DNA from: Mucilaginibacter inviolabilis
Lineage (GTDB): Bacteria > Bacteroidota > Bacteroidia > Sphingobacteriales > Sphingobacteriaceae
NCBI RefSeq assembly: GCF_011089895.1
Contig: NZ_JAANAT010000001.1
Location: 62,001-126,000 of the forward strand
Length of the DNA stretch: 64,000 nt
Direction: 5' to 3'
Shown here: piece by piece, positions 54,108-61,964 of the stretch
Layout: every line of letters begins with the position of its first letter
How positions within the stretch are numbered: position 1 is the first letter of the stretch
Notes under the pieces: generated by a model
The model's input: the letters and a program-made list of their open reading frames with translations, nothing else
Told to the model about the DNA's origin: nothing
Databases searched by the model: none
Translations under genes and position numbers: made by a program

Positions 54108-54143
54108 CAAAGGGCGACGAATCTGATGATTTGTCGCCCTTTG
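54108..54143 (+). terminator. Terminator of the xylose operon
   Basis: CAAAGGGCGAC (54108-54118) pairs with GTCGCCCTTTG (54133-54143), with weaker pairing continuing inward. It lies 22 bases after the symporter stop; a T-containing tail follows. Confidence 0.8.
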
Positions 54144-54225
54144 TGCTTAAATAGTTTTATCAATGGCTAAAACGATATATAATTTATTAAAACGTTAAAT
54201 GTATCTTGTCCAATAAACCCGCATC

Positions 54226-54240
54226 CGAAAACGTTTGCGT
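54226..54240 (-). promoter_or_regulatory. LacI-type operator upstream of uxuA
   Basis: CGAAAACGTTTGCGT; its reverse complement ACGCAAACGTTTTCG differs at one base from the susC site at 6617-6631. It lies 90 bases before the uxuA start. Confidence 0.62.
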
Positions 54241-54330
54241 GGATTTGTTGTATTATCCCTTCTAACTTGTACAAAATGATGTGTAATTTGCCGGTCACAA
54301 CAAACCTTTTATATACGATACCATCAATCC

Positions 54331-55524
54331 ATGGTTAATAATTTAGAACAAACATTTCGCTGGTTCGGGCCTTCCGACCCGGTTACGTTAACAGCTATCA
54401 GGCAAACTGGTGCTACAGGCATAGTTACATCGCTTTATCATATCCCTGTTGGCGAGGTGTGGAGCTTAGACGAGATCAACCAACGCAAAAAGATCATTGA
54501 AGATGCCGGGCTTACGTGGTCGGTAGTGGAGAGTGTAAATATTCACGAGAGTATCAAAACAGCCTCACCAGATAGGGATAAATACATTGCGAATTATGTA
54601 AGTACGTTAAAGAACCTGTCGCTGGCAGGCATCAACGTTGTATGTTACAATTTTATGCCGGTGTTGGATTGGACGCGTACCGATCTGGATTTCCTGTTAC
54701 CCAACAAAGGAACCGCGTTAAGATATGATGCCAAAGCCCTGGCTGCTTTTGACCTGTATATCCTGGAACGTGAAGGTGCCGAAAACGATTTTACTGCTGA
54801 GCAACAACAAGCTGCAAGAATATATTTAGACAGCATCAGCGCCGAAGAAAAAGCGCAATTGATAGATAACCTGATGGCTGGCTTGCCTGGTACCAATAAA
54901 GTATTAACCATTCCGGAGTTTAAGGAGCATTTAAAACGTTACGGCAATACCGATGCCGCGGCACTGAAAGCCAATTTGGGTTACTTCCTGAAAGGGATCA
55001 TTCCCGGTGCCGAAGCTGCAGGCGTAAAAATGAGTATCCATCCGGATGATCCGCCGTTCCCGATACTGGGTTTACCACGTGTGGTATCTACAGAACAGGA
55101 CCTGGTTGATGTGGTTAATTTTAGTCCGTCGCCAAGTAATGGCTTAACTTTTTGCAGCGGTTCCTTAGGTGCCAGACCTGATAACGACTTGCCAGGTATA
55201 GTGGAAAGATTAGGGGAGCATATCCACTTTTTGCATTTACGCAATGTACAACGTGAGGACGACGGCAGCTTTTATGAGGCTGAGCATTTGAACGGAAGTA
55301 CGGATATGTACGCCGTGATGAAGAACATTGTTTTGGAGCAGCAAAAACGCCAGCAAAATGGTCGCACAGATGTGGCCATACCTATGCGCCCCGATCATGG
55401 TCATAAATTGCTGGACGATTTTAATTATAAAACCTATCACGGCTATTCGGCCATTGGCAGGTTAAAAGGGTTGGCCGAGCTGAGAGGATTGGAAATGGGA
55501 GTAAAACGCTCGATAGCCCCCTAA
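54331..55524 (+). CDS. uxuA: Mannonate dehydratase
   Basis: A 397-residue enzyme with the UxuA segments WSVVESVNIHESIK, MSIHPDDPPFPILGLPRVV, LTFCSGSLGARPDNDLPGI and PMRPDHGHKLLDD. It turns D-mannonate into 2-keto-3-deoxygluconate. The substrate mannonate would need fructuronate reductase, whose gene is not in this window. A LacI-type operator lies upstream. Confidence 0.96.
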   Translation: MVNNLEQTFRWFGPSDPVTLTAIRQTGATGIVTSLYHIPVGEVWSLDEINQRKKIIEDAGLTWSVVESVNIHESIKTASPDRDKYIANYVSTLKNLSLAGINVVCYNFMPVLDWTRTDLDFLLPNKGTALRYDAKALAAFDLYILEREGAENDFTAEQQQAARIYLDSISAEEKAQLIDNLMAGLPGTNKVLTIPEFKEHLKRYGNTDAAALKANLGYFLKGIIPGAEAAGVKMSIHPDDPPFPILGLPRVVSTEQDLVDVVNFSPSPSNGLTFCSGSLGARPDNDLPGIVERLGEHIHFLHLRNVQREDDGSFYEAEHLNGSTDMYAVMKNIVLEQQKRQQNGRTDVAIPMRPDHGHKLLDDFNYKTYHGYSAIGRLKGLAELRGLEMGVKRSIAP

Positions 55525-55538
55525 CCCCCTAAAGGGGG
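55525..55538. repeat. CCCCCT-AGGGGG mini-hairpin directly after uxuA
   Basis: CCCCCT (55525-55530) faces AGGGGG (55533-55538), starting right after the stop codon. This C-run/G-run hairpin type is familiar from Bacteroidota intergenic repeats; it could end some transcripts. Confidence 0.55.
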
Positions 55539-55552
55539 AACCTATTTCGAAT

Positions 55553-55652
55553 TTTCGATTTCGGATTTATTTAGATTGTGAATTTATCATTCTGTAAATT
55601 CTTCAATTCTATAAATTCCGGTTCAGACGTTTCGATTTCGGATTTATTTAGA
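55553..55652 (+). repeat. Direct repeat of 23 bases in the uxuA-uxaC gap
   Basis: A 23-base unit (starting TTTCGATTTCGGATTTATTT) occurs at 55553-55575 and 55630-55652, 77 bases apart. No gene lies in the gap. Confidence 0.9.
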
Positions 55653-55707
55653 GTTTAGAATTTAGTGTTTAGGCTTTAGCGTTTAGAGCTTAGAATTTAG
55701 AATTTAA
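55652..55707 (+). repeat. Eight tandem 7-base units (nnTTTAG) before uxaC
   Basis: Consecutive heptamers AGTTTAG, AATTTAG, TGTTTAG, GCTTTAG, CGTTTAG, AGCTTAG, AATTTAG and AATTTAA end 2 bases before the uxaC ATG. The unit is kept while the first two bases vary. Confidence 0.9.
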
Positions 55708-55709
55708 GA

Positions 55710-57119
55710 ATGAAGAGTTTTTTAGATCAGGATTTTTTATTAAATACCAAAACGGCGCAGCGCCTGTATCATGAATATGCCAGCCAGCTGCCTATTATTG
55801 ATTATCACTGCCATTTGCCGCCCGATCAGATAGCCTTGGATATCAATTTTAATAACCTCACGCATGCCTGGCTTTACGGCGACCATTATAAATGGCGCGC
55901 TATGCGGGCCAATGGGGTTAATGAAGCTTATATCACCGGTAATAAAAGCGATCAGGAAAAGTTTGCAAAATGGGCCGAAACGGTACCATATACCTTACGT
56001 AACCCGCTGTACCATTGGACCCACCTGGAATTGCAGCGTTATTTCGGTATCCATGAACTGCTTTCGCCTGCTACTGCTCAGCAGATATATGAGGAGTGTA
56101 ACGCTAAACTGAAAACACCCGAATTCAGCATCCGTAATATCCTGAAAGGAAAGAACGTGGAGGTGGTTTGTACTACTGATGATCCGCTGGATAACCTGGC
56201 CTTTCATCAGCAGATCAAAAAAGATGGTTTTGAAATAAAAGTGCTGCCGGCCTTCAGGCCCGATAAAGCTATGAATGCCGATGATCTGCAGGCACTTAAT
56301 CAGTATATCGATCAATTGCAAACCATCAGCAATATTGATATTTCAAGTTATAGTGATTATTTAAAGGCGTTAAAAAGCCGTCATGACTATTTCGCGGCAA
56401 ATGGATGTCAATTATCAGATCATGGTTTGTCGCATATTTACGCAGATGATTATACAGAAGCCGAAATAATCGCCATCTTTTTAAAGATCAGGAACAAAAA
56501 AGTATTGTTGCCTTTGGAAATATCCAAGTTCAAATCGGCCATGCTCTTCCAGTTTGCCTTTTGGGATCATGAAAAAGGCTGGGTACAGCAATATCACCTG
56601 GGAGCTTTGCGCAACAATAATACACGCGGACTAACCAATTCAGGCCCCGATACTGGCTGGGATTCTATCGGCGATTTTAAACAGGGTGAAGCACTATCAA
56701 AATTCTTAAATAAGCTTGATGCTGATAACAGATTGGCCAAAACCATATTGTATAATTTAAATCCAGCTGATAATGAATTATTTGCCGCTATGACGGGTAA
56801 CTTTAATGACGGCTCTGTTGCCGGTAAGGTACAGTTTGGCTCGGCATGGTGGTTCCTGGATCAAAAGGATGGGATGACCAAACAATTGAATGCACTGTCA
56901 AATATCGGTCTGGTAAGCAGGATGGTAGGTATGCTTACTGATTCACGCAGCTTTTTATCCTTCCCAAGGCATGAGTATTTTCGTCGGCTGGTTTGTAATC
57001 TGTTTGCAGAAGATATCGAGAACGGCGAACTACCAAATGATATAGAATGGACTGGCAAAATTGTACAGGACATTTGCTATTATAACGCTAAAAGTTACTT
57101 TAATTTCGATAAGCAGTAA
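55710..57119 (+). CDS. uxaC: Glucuronate (uronate) isomerase
   Basis: A 469-residue enzyme with the UxaC segments IIDYHCHLPPDQIALD (metal-binding His pair), VVCTTDDPLDNLAFHQ, VLPAFRPDKAMNA and LTDSRSFLSFPRHEYFRRL. It isomerises D-glucuronate to D-fructuronate. One base separates it from kdgK; co-transcribed. Confidence 0.96.
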   Translation: MKSFLDQDFLLNTKTAQRLYHEYASQLPIIDYHCHLPPDQIALDINFNNLTHAWLYGDHYKWRAMRANGVNEAYITGNKSDQEKFAKWAETVPYTLRNPLYHWTHLELQRYFGIHELLSPATAQQIYEECNAKLKTPEFSIRNILKGKNVEVVCTTDDPLDNLAFHQQIKKDGFEIKVLPAFRPDKAMNADDLQALNQYIDQLQTISNIDISSYSDYLKALKSRHDYFAANGCQLSDHGLSHIYADDYTEAEIIAIFLKIRNKKVLLPLEISKFKSAMLFQFAFWDHEKGWVQQYHLGALRNNNTRGLTNSGPDTGWDSIGDFKQGEALSKFLNKLDADNRLAKTILYNLNPADNELFAAMTGNFNDGSVAGKVQFGSAWWFLDQKDGMTKQLNALSNIGLVSRMVGMLTDSRSFLSFPRHEYFRRLVCNLFAEDIENGELPNDIEWTGKIVQDICYYNAKSYFNFDKQ

Positions 57120-57120
57120 A

Positions 57121-58161
57121 ATGAGCAATCTTTTTGAAAACGGATCATCAGCAGGTAGCATACTTTCGTTCGGCGAGTTACTGCTACGGATATGTCCCGA
57201 TGCGGCTGGCGAGTGGTTACATGAAAACCAGCTGCCATTCTTTGTAGGGGGGGCTGAATTGAATGTGGCCTCTGCTTTAGCCCTGTGGGGATTGCCATCG
57301 GCTTATTTTACAGCTTTACCTGATAATGCTTTATCCACACAGATACTGGATTATCTGCAGGATAAAAACGTTGATACTGCACCGGTTTATATGGGCGGTG
57401 ACAGAATCGGTTTGTATTATTTAACCCGGGGAAAAGACATTAAGAATAACGCGCTGATATATGATCGTGCTAATTCGGCTTTTGCGGGTTTAAAATCTGG
57501 GCAGGTGGATTGGGATAAGGTGTTGAATGGCGTAAGCTGGTTTCATTTCAGCGCTATCTGCCCGGCTATAAGTCAGGATGTGGCCGATGTTTGCGCCGAG
57601 GTGCTGGAAGCGGCATCAGCTAGAAACATCACCATATCGGTTGATCTTAACTACAGGGCACGTCTTTGGCAATATGGTAAACAACCTATTGATGTAATGC
57701 CCCAGCTGGTAAAACATGCCGATCTGATCATGGGCAACATCTGGGCTGCCGAACGGATGCTGGGTATCCCGGTTGAACCCAATGTAACCGAATCTGGTCA
57801 AAAAAGCATTTACCTCAAAGAAGCTCAGGAATCATCACAAGCTATCATGGCACAATTTCCAAAATGTAAGGCGGTTGCCAACACTTTTCGTTTTGATGCC
57901 GGCGAAGGTATCAACTACTACACCGCATTATATGATGGCGATAGGCTGCACAGCTCAAAACAATACGATACCGATAAGGTGGTAGATAAAGTAGGTAGTG
58001 GCGATTGTTTCATGGCTGGCCTTATTTATGGATTTTACAGCAAGCTGAGCCCTTTAGAAACACTGGAGTTTGCGACATCTGCCGCTTATCAGAAATTATT
58101 TATCGAAGGTGATGTAACCAATAAAACGGTTCAACAAATAACAAACGCTATCAAATTATGA
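57121..58161 (+). CDS. kdgK: PfkB-family 2-keto-3-deoxygluconate kinase
   Basis: A 346-residue kinase from the ATG at 57121; an upstream frame from 57061 would overlap uxaC and is unlikely. PfkB signature 1 is seen as FFVGGAELNVASALALWG, signature 2 as DKVGSGDCFMAGLIYGF with the catalytic Asp near residue 295. In this operon it phosphorylates KDG to KDPG. The stop overlaps the eda start by four bases (ATGA). Confidence 0.9.
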   Translation: MSNLFENGSSAGSILSFGELLLRICPDAAGEWLHENQLPFFVGGAELNVASALALWGLPSAYFTALPDNALSTQILDYLQDKNVDTAPVYMGGDRIGLYYLTRGKDIKNNALIYDRANSAFAGLKSGQVDWDKVLNGVSWFHFSAICPAISQDVADVCAEVLEAASARNITISVDLNYRARLWQYGKQPIDVMPQLVKHADLIMGNIWAAERMLGIPVEPNVTESGQKSIYLKEAQESSQAIMAQFPKCKAVANTFRFDAGEGINYYTALYDGDRLHSSKQYDTDKVVDKVGSGDCFMAGLIYGFYSKLSPLETLEFATSAAYQKLFIEGDVTNKTVQQITNAIKL

Positions 58162-58817
58162 GCAAAAAAGATATAGTACTAAAGGCCATATTAAACCAGG
58201 GATCGTTACCGCTGTTCTTTTATGAAGACGCTCAGGTAAGCCTGGAGATAACCCGAACCTTGTACAGGGCCGGTATCCGGGTATTTGAATATACCAACCG
58301 TGGTGCCGCAGCGCTGGCCAATTTTATTGTGCTGAAAAAGGCGCAGCAGGAAGAAATGCCCGATTTGCAATTAGGCATCGGCACCATAAAAACAGCTATC
58401 GAAGCCAACGCTTTTATTACCGCTGGGGCCGATTTTATTGTAGCGCCCGTAATAAACCCCGAAGTAGGGGCCATAGCCAAACAACACGATCTGTTATGGA
58501 TACCCGGTTGTATGACGCCAACCGAAATTAATACCGCGCAACAACATGGCGCGGCATTGATTAAATTATTCCCGGCTAACATATTAGGGCCCGAATTTAT
58601 GTCGTCTATCAAAGATCTGTTTGCAGGTCAGTTATTCATGCCAACAGGTGGGGTTGACTTGAATATCGATAGCATCAGTACCTGGTTCAAAGTCGGGGTT
58701 TGCGCGGTGGGCATGGGAAGTAAGCTCATTAGCAAAAAAGTACTGGATGATCGCTTATATGAGCAATTATATACCGATACCATTAAACTGGGTGAACTGG
58801 TGCAAGCCAGTAAATAA
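58158..58817 (+). CDS. eda: KDPG aldolase (bifunctional KDPG/KHG type)
   Basis: A 219-residue class I aldolase with the Schiff-base Lys in ALIKLFPANILGPEF near residue 136, and LGIGTIKTAIEANAFITAGA plus FIVAPVINPEV. It splits KDPG to pyruvate and glyceraldehyde-3-phosphate. Last step of the glucuronate branch. Confidence 0.95.
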   Translation: MSKKDIVLKAILNQGSLPLFFYEDAQVSLEITRTLYRAGIRVFEYTNRGAAALANFIVLKKAQQEEMPDLQLGIGTIKTAIEANAFITAGADFIVAPVINPEVGAIAKQHDLLWIPGCMTPTEINTAQQHGAALIKLFPANILGPEFMSSIKDLFAGQLFMPTGGVDLNIDSISTWFKVGVCAVGMGSKLISKKVLDDRLYEQLYTDTIKLGELVQASK

Positions 58818-58825
58818 TTAAAGTA

Positions 58826-58915
58826 GTATCAAGTAGTTAGTATCAGGTATCATGGTTTGAATGTGCAGATACACACCAAAAATCGTCTTGATACTTGATA
58901 CTAAATTCTTGATAC
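58826..58915. repeat. 90-base imperfect inverted repeat (GTATCAAG type)
   Basis: Left arm 58826-58852 and right arm 58889-58915 are reverse complements over 27 bases with three mismatches, 36 bases apart. It lies between eda and the transporter gene. The half-copy at 22813-22834 shows the family is repeated. Confidence 0.88.
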
Positions 58916-58946
58916 CAATAATAACAACCAATTAAAACCAATCATA

Positions 58947-60236
58947 ATGAAAGAAACTAACGTTGGCAACTACAGATGGGTAGTAGTTACCCTGCTATTT
59001 TTTGCAACCACTATAAACTATCTTGACCGTCAGGTTATTGGTTTACTAAAACCCGTGTTGGAAATTCAGTTTCACTGGACAGAAACCGACTACGGATATA
59101 TTGTAATGGCTTTTTCTGCTGCCTATGCTATAGGTTTATTGCTGTTTGGAGGTTTTATTGATAAAATTGGTACTAAATTAGGTTATACCATTTCACTAAT
59201 AGTATGGAGTGTTGCGGCTATGCTTCATGCCATTGTTAAAAGTACATTTGGCTTTGGGGTGGTACGTGCGGCTTTAGGTATAGGCGAATCGGGCAATTTT
59301 CCGGCTGCTATAAAGGTAGTTGCGGAGTGGTTCCCAAAAAAGGAGCGCGCCTTGGCCACAGGTATATTTAATTCCGGAGCTAATATCGGCGCCGTGGTTG
59401 CTCCGGTAATGGTTCCGTGGATATTGGGTATTTATGGATGGCAGATGGCCTTTATCATTACAGGAGCTATCGGTTTTATATGGCTCGTATTTTGGTGGAT
59501 ATTTTATGAGATACCTTCAAAACATAAAAAAGTAAGTCCCGAAGAGTTTGCCTATATTCATAGCGATACCGAATCTGCTGTTGTTAAAGAAGAAGAAAGT
59601 AAAATAAAATGGGTGCAGCTTTTTGGCATCAGGCAAACCTGGACCTTTGTAATAGGTAAGTTTTTAACAGATCCCATCTGGTGGTTTTTCCTGTTTTGGT
59701 TACCATCTTACTTTTCAAGCACATTTAATCTCGACCTGAAAAAACCAAGCTTGCCATTGATATTGGTTTATACCGCAACATCTATAGGTAGTATCGGTGG
59801 GGGGTATTTGTCATCTTATTTTATTAAAAAAGGTTGGCCGGTGTTTAAGGCGCGCAAAACAGCCATGTTCATATTTGCCTTATGTGTATTGCCTATCATA
59901 TCGGCGATGTATGCTACTAATATTTGGCAGGCTGTGGCTTTGATTAGCCTGGCTGCAGCCGCTCATCAGGCCTGGAGCGCTAATATCTTTACAACTGCAT
60001 CTGATATGTTCCCTAAACGGGCGCTTAGTTCGGTTGTGGGTATAGGCGGGATGGCTGGTTCTGTAGGTGGTATATTGTTCCCTTTTTTGGTAGGGCATAT
60101 CCTGGAGTTTTATAAAGAATCAGGTCACCTTACCACTGGCTATAATATTATTTTCTTTATATGCGGCTGTGCTTATCTACTGGCATGGTTCATTATGCAC
60201 CTGCTTTCACCCAAAATGAAACCTGTGGATTTATAG
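58947..60236 (+). CDS. MFS transporter, hexuronate type (ExuT-like)
   Basis: A 429-residue membrane protein with 12 hydrophobic segments. It has the anion:cation symporter/hexuronate signatures NYRWVVVTLLFFATTINYLD, RAALGIGESGNFPAAIKVVA, EWFPKKERALATGIFNSGAN and AAHQAWSANIFTTASDMFP. Its place after eda suggests import of glucuronate or a related hexuronate. A bidirectional terminator follows. Confidence 0.92.
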   Translation: MKETNVGNYRWVVVTLLFFATTINYLDRQVIGLLKPVLEIQFHWTETDYGYIVMAFSAAYAIGLLLFGGFIDKIGTKLGYTISLIVWSVAAMLHAIVKSTFGFGVVRAALGIGESGNFPAAIKVVAEWFPKKERALATGIFNSGANIGAVVAPVMVPWILGIYGWQMAFIITGAIGFIWLVFWWIFYEIPSKHKKVSPEEFAYIHSDTESAVVKEEESKIKWVQLFGIRQTWTFVIGKFLTDPIWWFFLFWLPSYFSSTFNLDLKKPSLPLILVYTATSIGSIGGGYLSSYFIKKGWPVFKARKTAMFIFALCVLPIISAMYATNIWQAVALISLAAAAHQAWSANIFTTASDMFPKRALSSVVGIGGMAGSVGGILFPFLVGHILEFYKESGHLTTGYNIIFFICGCAYLLAWFIMHLLSPKMKPVDL

Positions 60237-60255
60237 AATAAGACTGTCTATCACA

Positions 60256-60286
60256 AAAAAGCCCCGGTATTATACCGGGGCTTTTT
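60256..60286. terminator. Bidirectional terminator after the hexuronate transporter
   Basis: A perfect 14-base stem (AAAAAGCCCCGGTA at 60256-60269 with 60273-60286), a 3-base loop and a following T-rich tail, between convergent genes. Confidence 0.92.
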
Positions 60287-60296
60287 GTGTTTTTAA

Positions 60297-60530
60297 TTAA
60301 ATTTTACTTTCAACTTGTTCGGCCAGTTCATCTATCCAACTGGATAGGAAGGGTTCTGTTCCTGTAAGTCTTATCCATTGGCCCTCGGCATCTTTAGCTA
60401 TAATAAGATGCAGCGTCCCGTCAGTTGATTTAAACTCGTAGGCGTTGCTGAAATTAGGATATGTAATTCCCTGCGCAATACCGTCAATCGAACTGTCGGT
60501 ACCGGCGAGTGTTGCTTCAAATTGTTCCAT
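60297..60530 (-). CDS. Hypothetical 77-residue protein
   Basis: A small acidic protein from the ATG at 60530 (MEQFEATLAGTDSSIDG) ending SSWIDELAEQVESKI. It looks like one alpha/beta domain with a strand hairpin (GTLHLIIAKDAEGQWIRLTG). Family not recognised. It is divergent to the DUF3820 gene across an operator-like cluster of ATGTAAACCCA sites, so the two may be co-regulated. Confidence 0.6.
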   Translation of the reverse strand: MEQFEATLAGTDSSIDGIAQGITYPNFSNAYEFKSTDGTLHLIIAKDAEGQWIRLTGTEPFLSSWIDELAEQVESKI

Positions 60531-60878
60531 AGTATATATTTTATTAGCTAACACTACTTTGGGCCTTTGTGTTTGTTTGTACCTCGATAAACCCTTTATT
60601 TAATGATATAGAATATATGCAATGTAAAATCTATCATGTTTCGGATAATCCTCTGGGTGGGTTTACATGTAAACCCACTATATAACAATGAAATGTATTT
60701 AAGTATTTGATTATAAAGTAAATAAAACAATATTAGCCATGAATTATGTAAACCCATGTAAACCCACTTTTTAATAAAATAGTAACCTGTTCAGGAATGA
60801 TGCTTAGTCTCATTTTTTAAATACGGTGCCATAACTTATTTTGAAAACTTTACTAAGAGTGTTTACTACCTTTATGCC
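60531..60878. promoter_or_regulatory. Divergent region with four ATGTAAACCCA half-sites
   Basis: A perfect 22-base palindrome at 60657-60678 is made of two head-to-head ATGTAAACCCA half-sites sharing the centre. Two further direct copies follow at 60746-60756 and 60756-60766, ten bases apart. The arrangement (one palindrome plus helically phased half-sites) looks like a cooperative operator or an iteron-like array. Confidence 0.75.
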
Positions 60879-61130
60879 GTGCAAAATTTACAACCCGACC
60901 CGAAAATATTGATTGATATAGTACAAACCCGGATGCCTTATGGTAAGTATAAAGGAACCATCATAGCTGATATCCCTATAAGTTACCTGGAATGGATGGC
61001 AGGAAAGGGTTTTACCAAGGATAAAATGGGTATGCTGTTATCAACTACATTCGAGATCAAAACCAATGGATTGAGCGATATTTTGTTGATGGTAAAAAAG
61101 TCGCTGAGGCAAGCTGGCGGAAACCAATAG
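60879..61130 (+). CDS. DUF3820-family protein
   Basis: An 83-residue protein with a GTG start at 60879; the nearby ATG at 60874 is out of frame. The family core is MPYGKYKGTIIADIPISYLE with the following Trp-Met (WMAGKGF), as in DUF3820 (often fused to exonuclease domains in other bacteria). Here it stands alone. Function unknown, a nucleic-acid link is possible. Confidence 0.8.
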   Translation: MQNLQPDPKILIDIVQTRMPYGKYKGTIIADIPISYLEWMAGKGFTKDKMGMLLSTTFEIKTNGLSDILLMVKKSLRQAGGNQ

Positions 61131-61214
61131 TTGGATTTATGGCACATTAATGACCATCCGGTTGAAAGGTTCCGGACGTATATACGACTAAAGAGATAAA
61201 ATCATCATTGTTGT

Positions 61215-61859
61215 ATGAAAAAGTTGATCTTATATATTGCCGGAGTTTTTCTATTTGCTGGCTGTGCCGATGGACAGTCGTCCGGTAAGTTTGCCGCACT
61301 ACCCAAACCTAAGGCGGGTGAGGCTATTGCTACTTTTGGCGGAGGATGTTTTTGGAGTATGAGCGAAGCCATGTCGGAGTTAAAAGGGGTTAATAAGGTT
61401 ATATCCGGTTATGCCGGTGGGAATACTAAAAACCCAACATATGAGGAAGTAAGCTCTCAAAATACCAATCATGCCGAAACTGTGGATATATTTTACGACC
61501 CTAAAGTTATTAGTTACCCCCAACTGGCCGAAGCTTTCTTCTTTGCCCATGATCCAACCACGCTAAACCGCCAGGGCCCTGACCAAGGTACCGATTACCG
61601 TTCTATCGCATTTTACCGTACACCAGAGGAAAAGAACATTTTACTGGCTACTATCAAAAAGGTAAATGAGTCAAAACATTATAATAACCCTATAGTGACC
61701 CAGGTGGTGCCATTTAGCGCCTTTTATCCTGCCGAGGAGTATCATCAGGGTTATTACCGAAGCCATCCCAATCAATTGTATATCATGTCGGTATCTGAGC
61801 CCAAAGTAATGAAATTCAGAAAGGCCATGACTGCAGAATTGAAGCCGGAGTTTAAATAG
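61215..61859 (+). CDS. msrA: Peptide methionine-S-sulfoxide reductase MsrA, lipoprotein form
   Basis: A 214-residue MsrA with the catalytic motif GGGCFWSMSEAM (Cys near residue 45), YAGGNTKNPTYEEV and HDPTTLNRQGPDQGTDYRS. The N-terminus has a lipobox (VFLFAGCADG, Cys 17), so the enzyme is probably anchored outside the cytoplasm and repairs oxidised surface or periplasmic proteins. Confidence 0.94.
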   Translation: MKKLILYIAGVFLFAGCADGQSSGKFAALPKPKAGEAIATFGGGCFWSMSEAMSELKGVNKVISGYAGGNTKNPTYEEVSSQNTNHAETVDIFYDPKVISYPQLAEAFFFAHDPTTLNRQGPDQGTDYRSIAFYRTPEEKNILLATIKKVNESKHYNNPIVTQVVPFSAFYPAEEYHQGYYRSHPNQLYIMSVSEPKVMKFRKAMTAELKPEFK

Positions 61860-61872
61860 CCCTTTTTTATTT

Positions 61873-61953
61873 TGTCATTCTGAACGCAGTGAAGAATCTA
61901 TTCTGCAATTTTCACGTTCAATAATAGATGCTTCGTTGTGGCTCAGCATGACA
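61873..61953. repeat. REP-like palindrome, copy 4
   Basis: TGTCATTCTGAACGCAGTGA on the left and TGGCTCAGCATGACA on the right match the family ends, with partial pairing in the middle. It lies between the stops of the convergent msrA and corA genes. Confidence 0.85.
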
Positions 61954-61964
61954 ACTTATTTTCC

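Noticed and set aside
55652..55707. Possible CRISPR array
   Set aside because: Units are 7 bases with no spacers and no cas genes nearby; it is a simple tandem repeat.
60657..60766. Plasmid or phage replication origin with iterons
   Set aside because: No replication initiator gene is present and the surroundings are ordinary chromosomal genes; kept only as an operator-like cluster.
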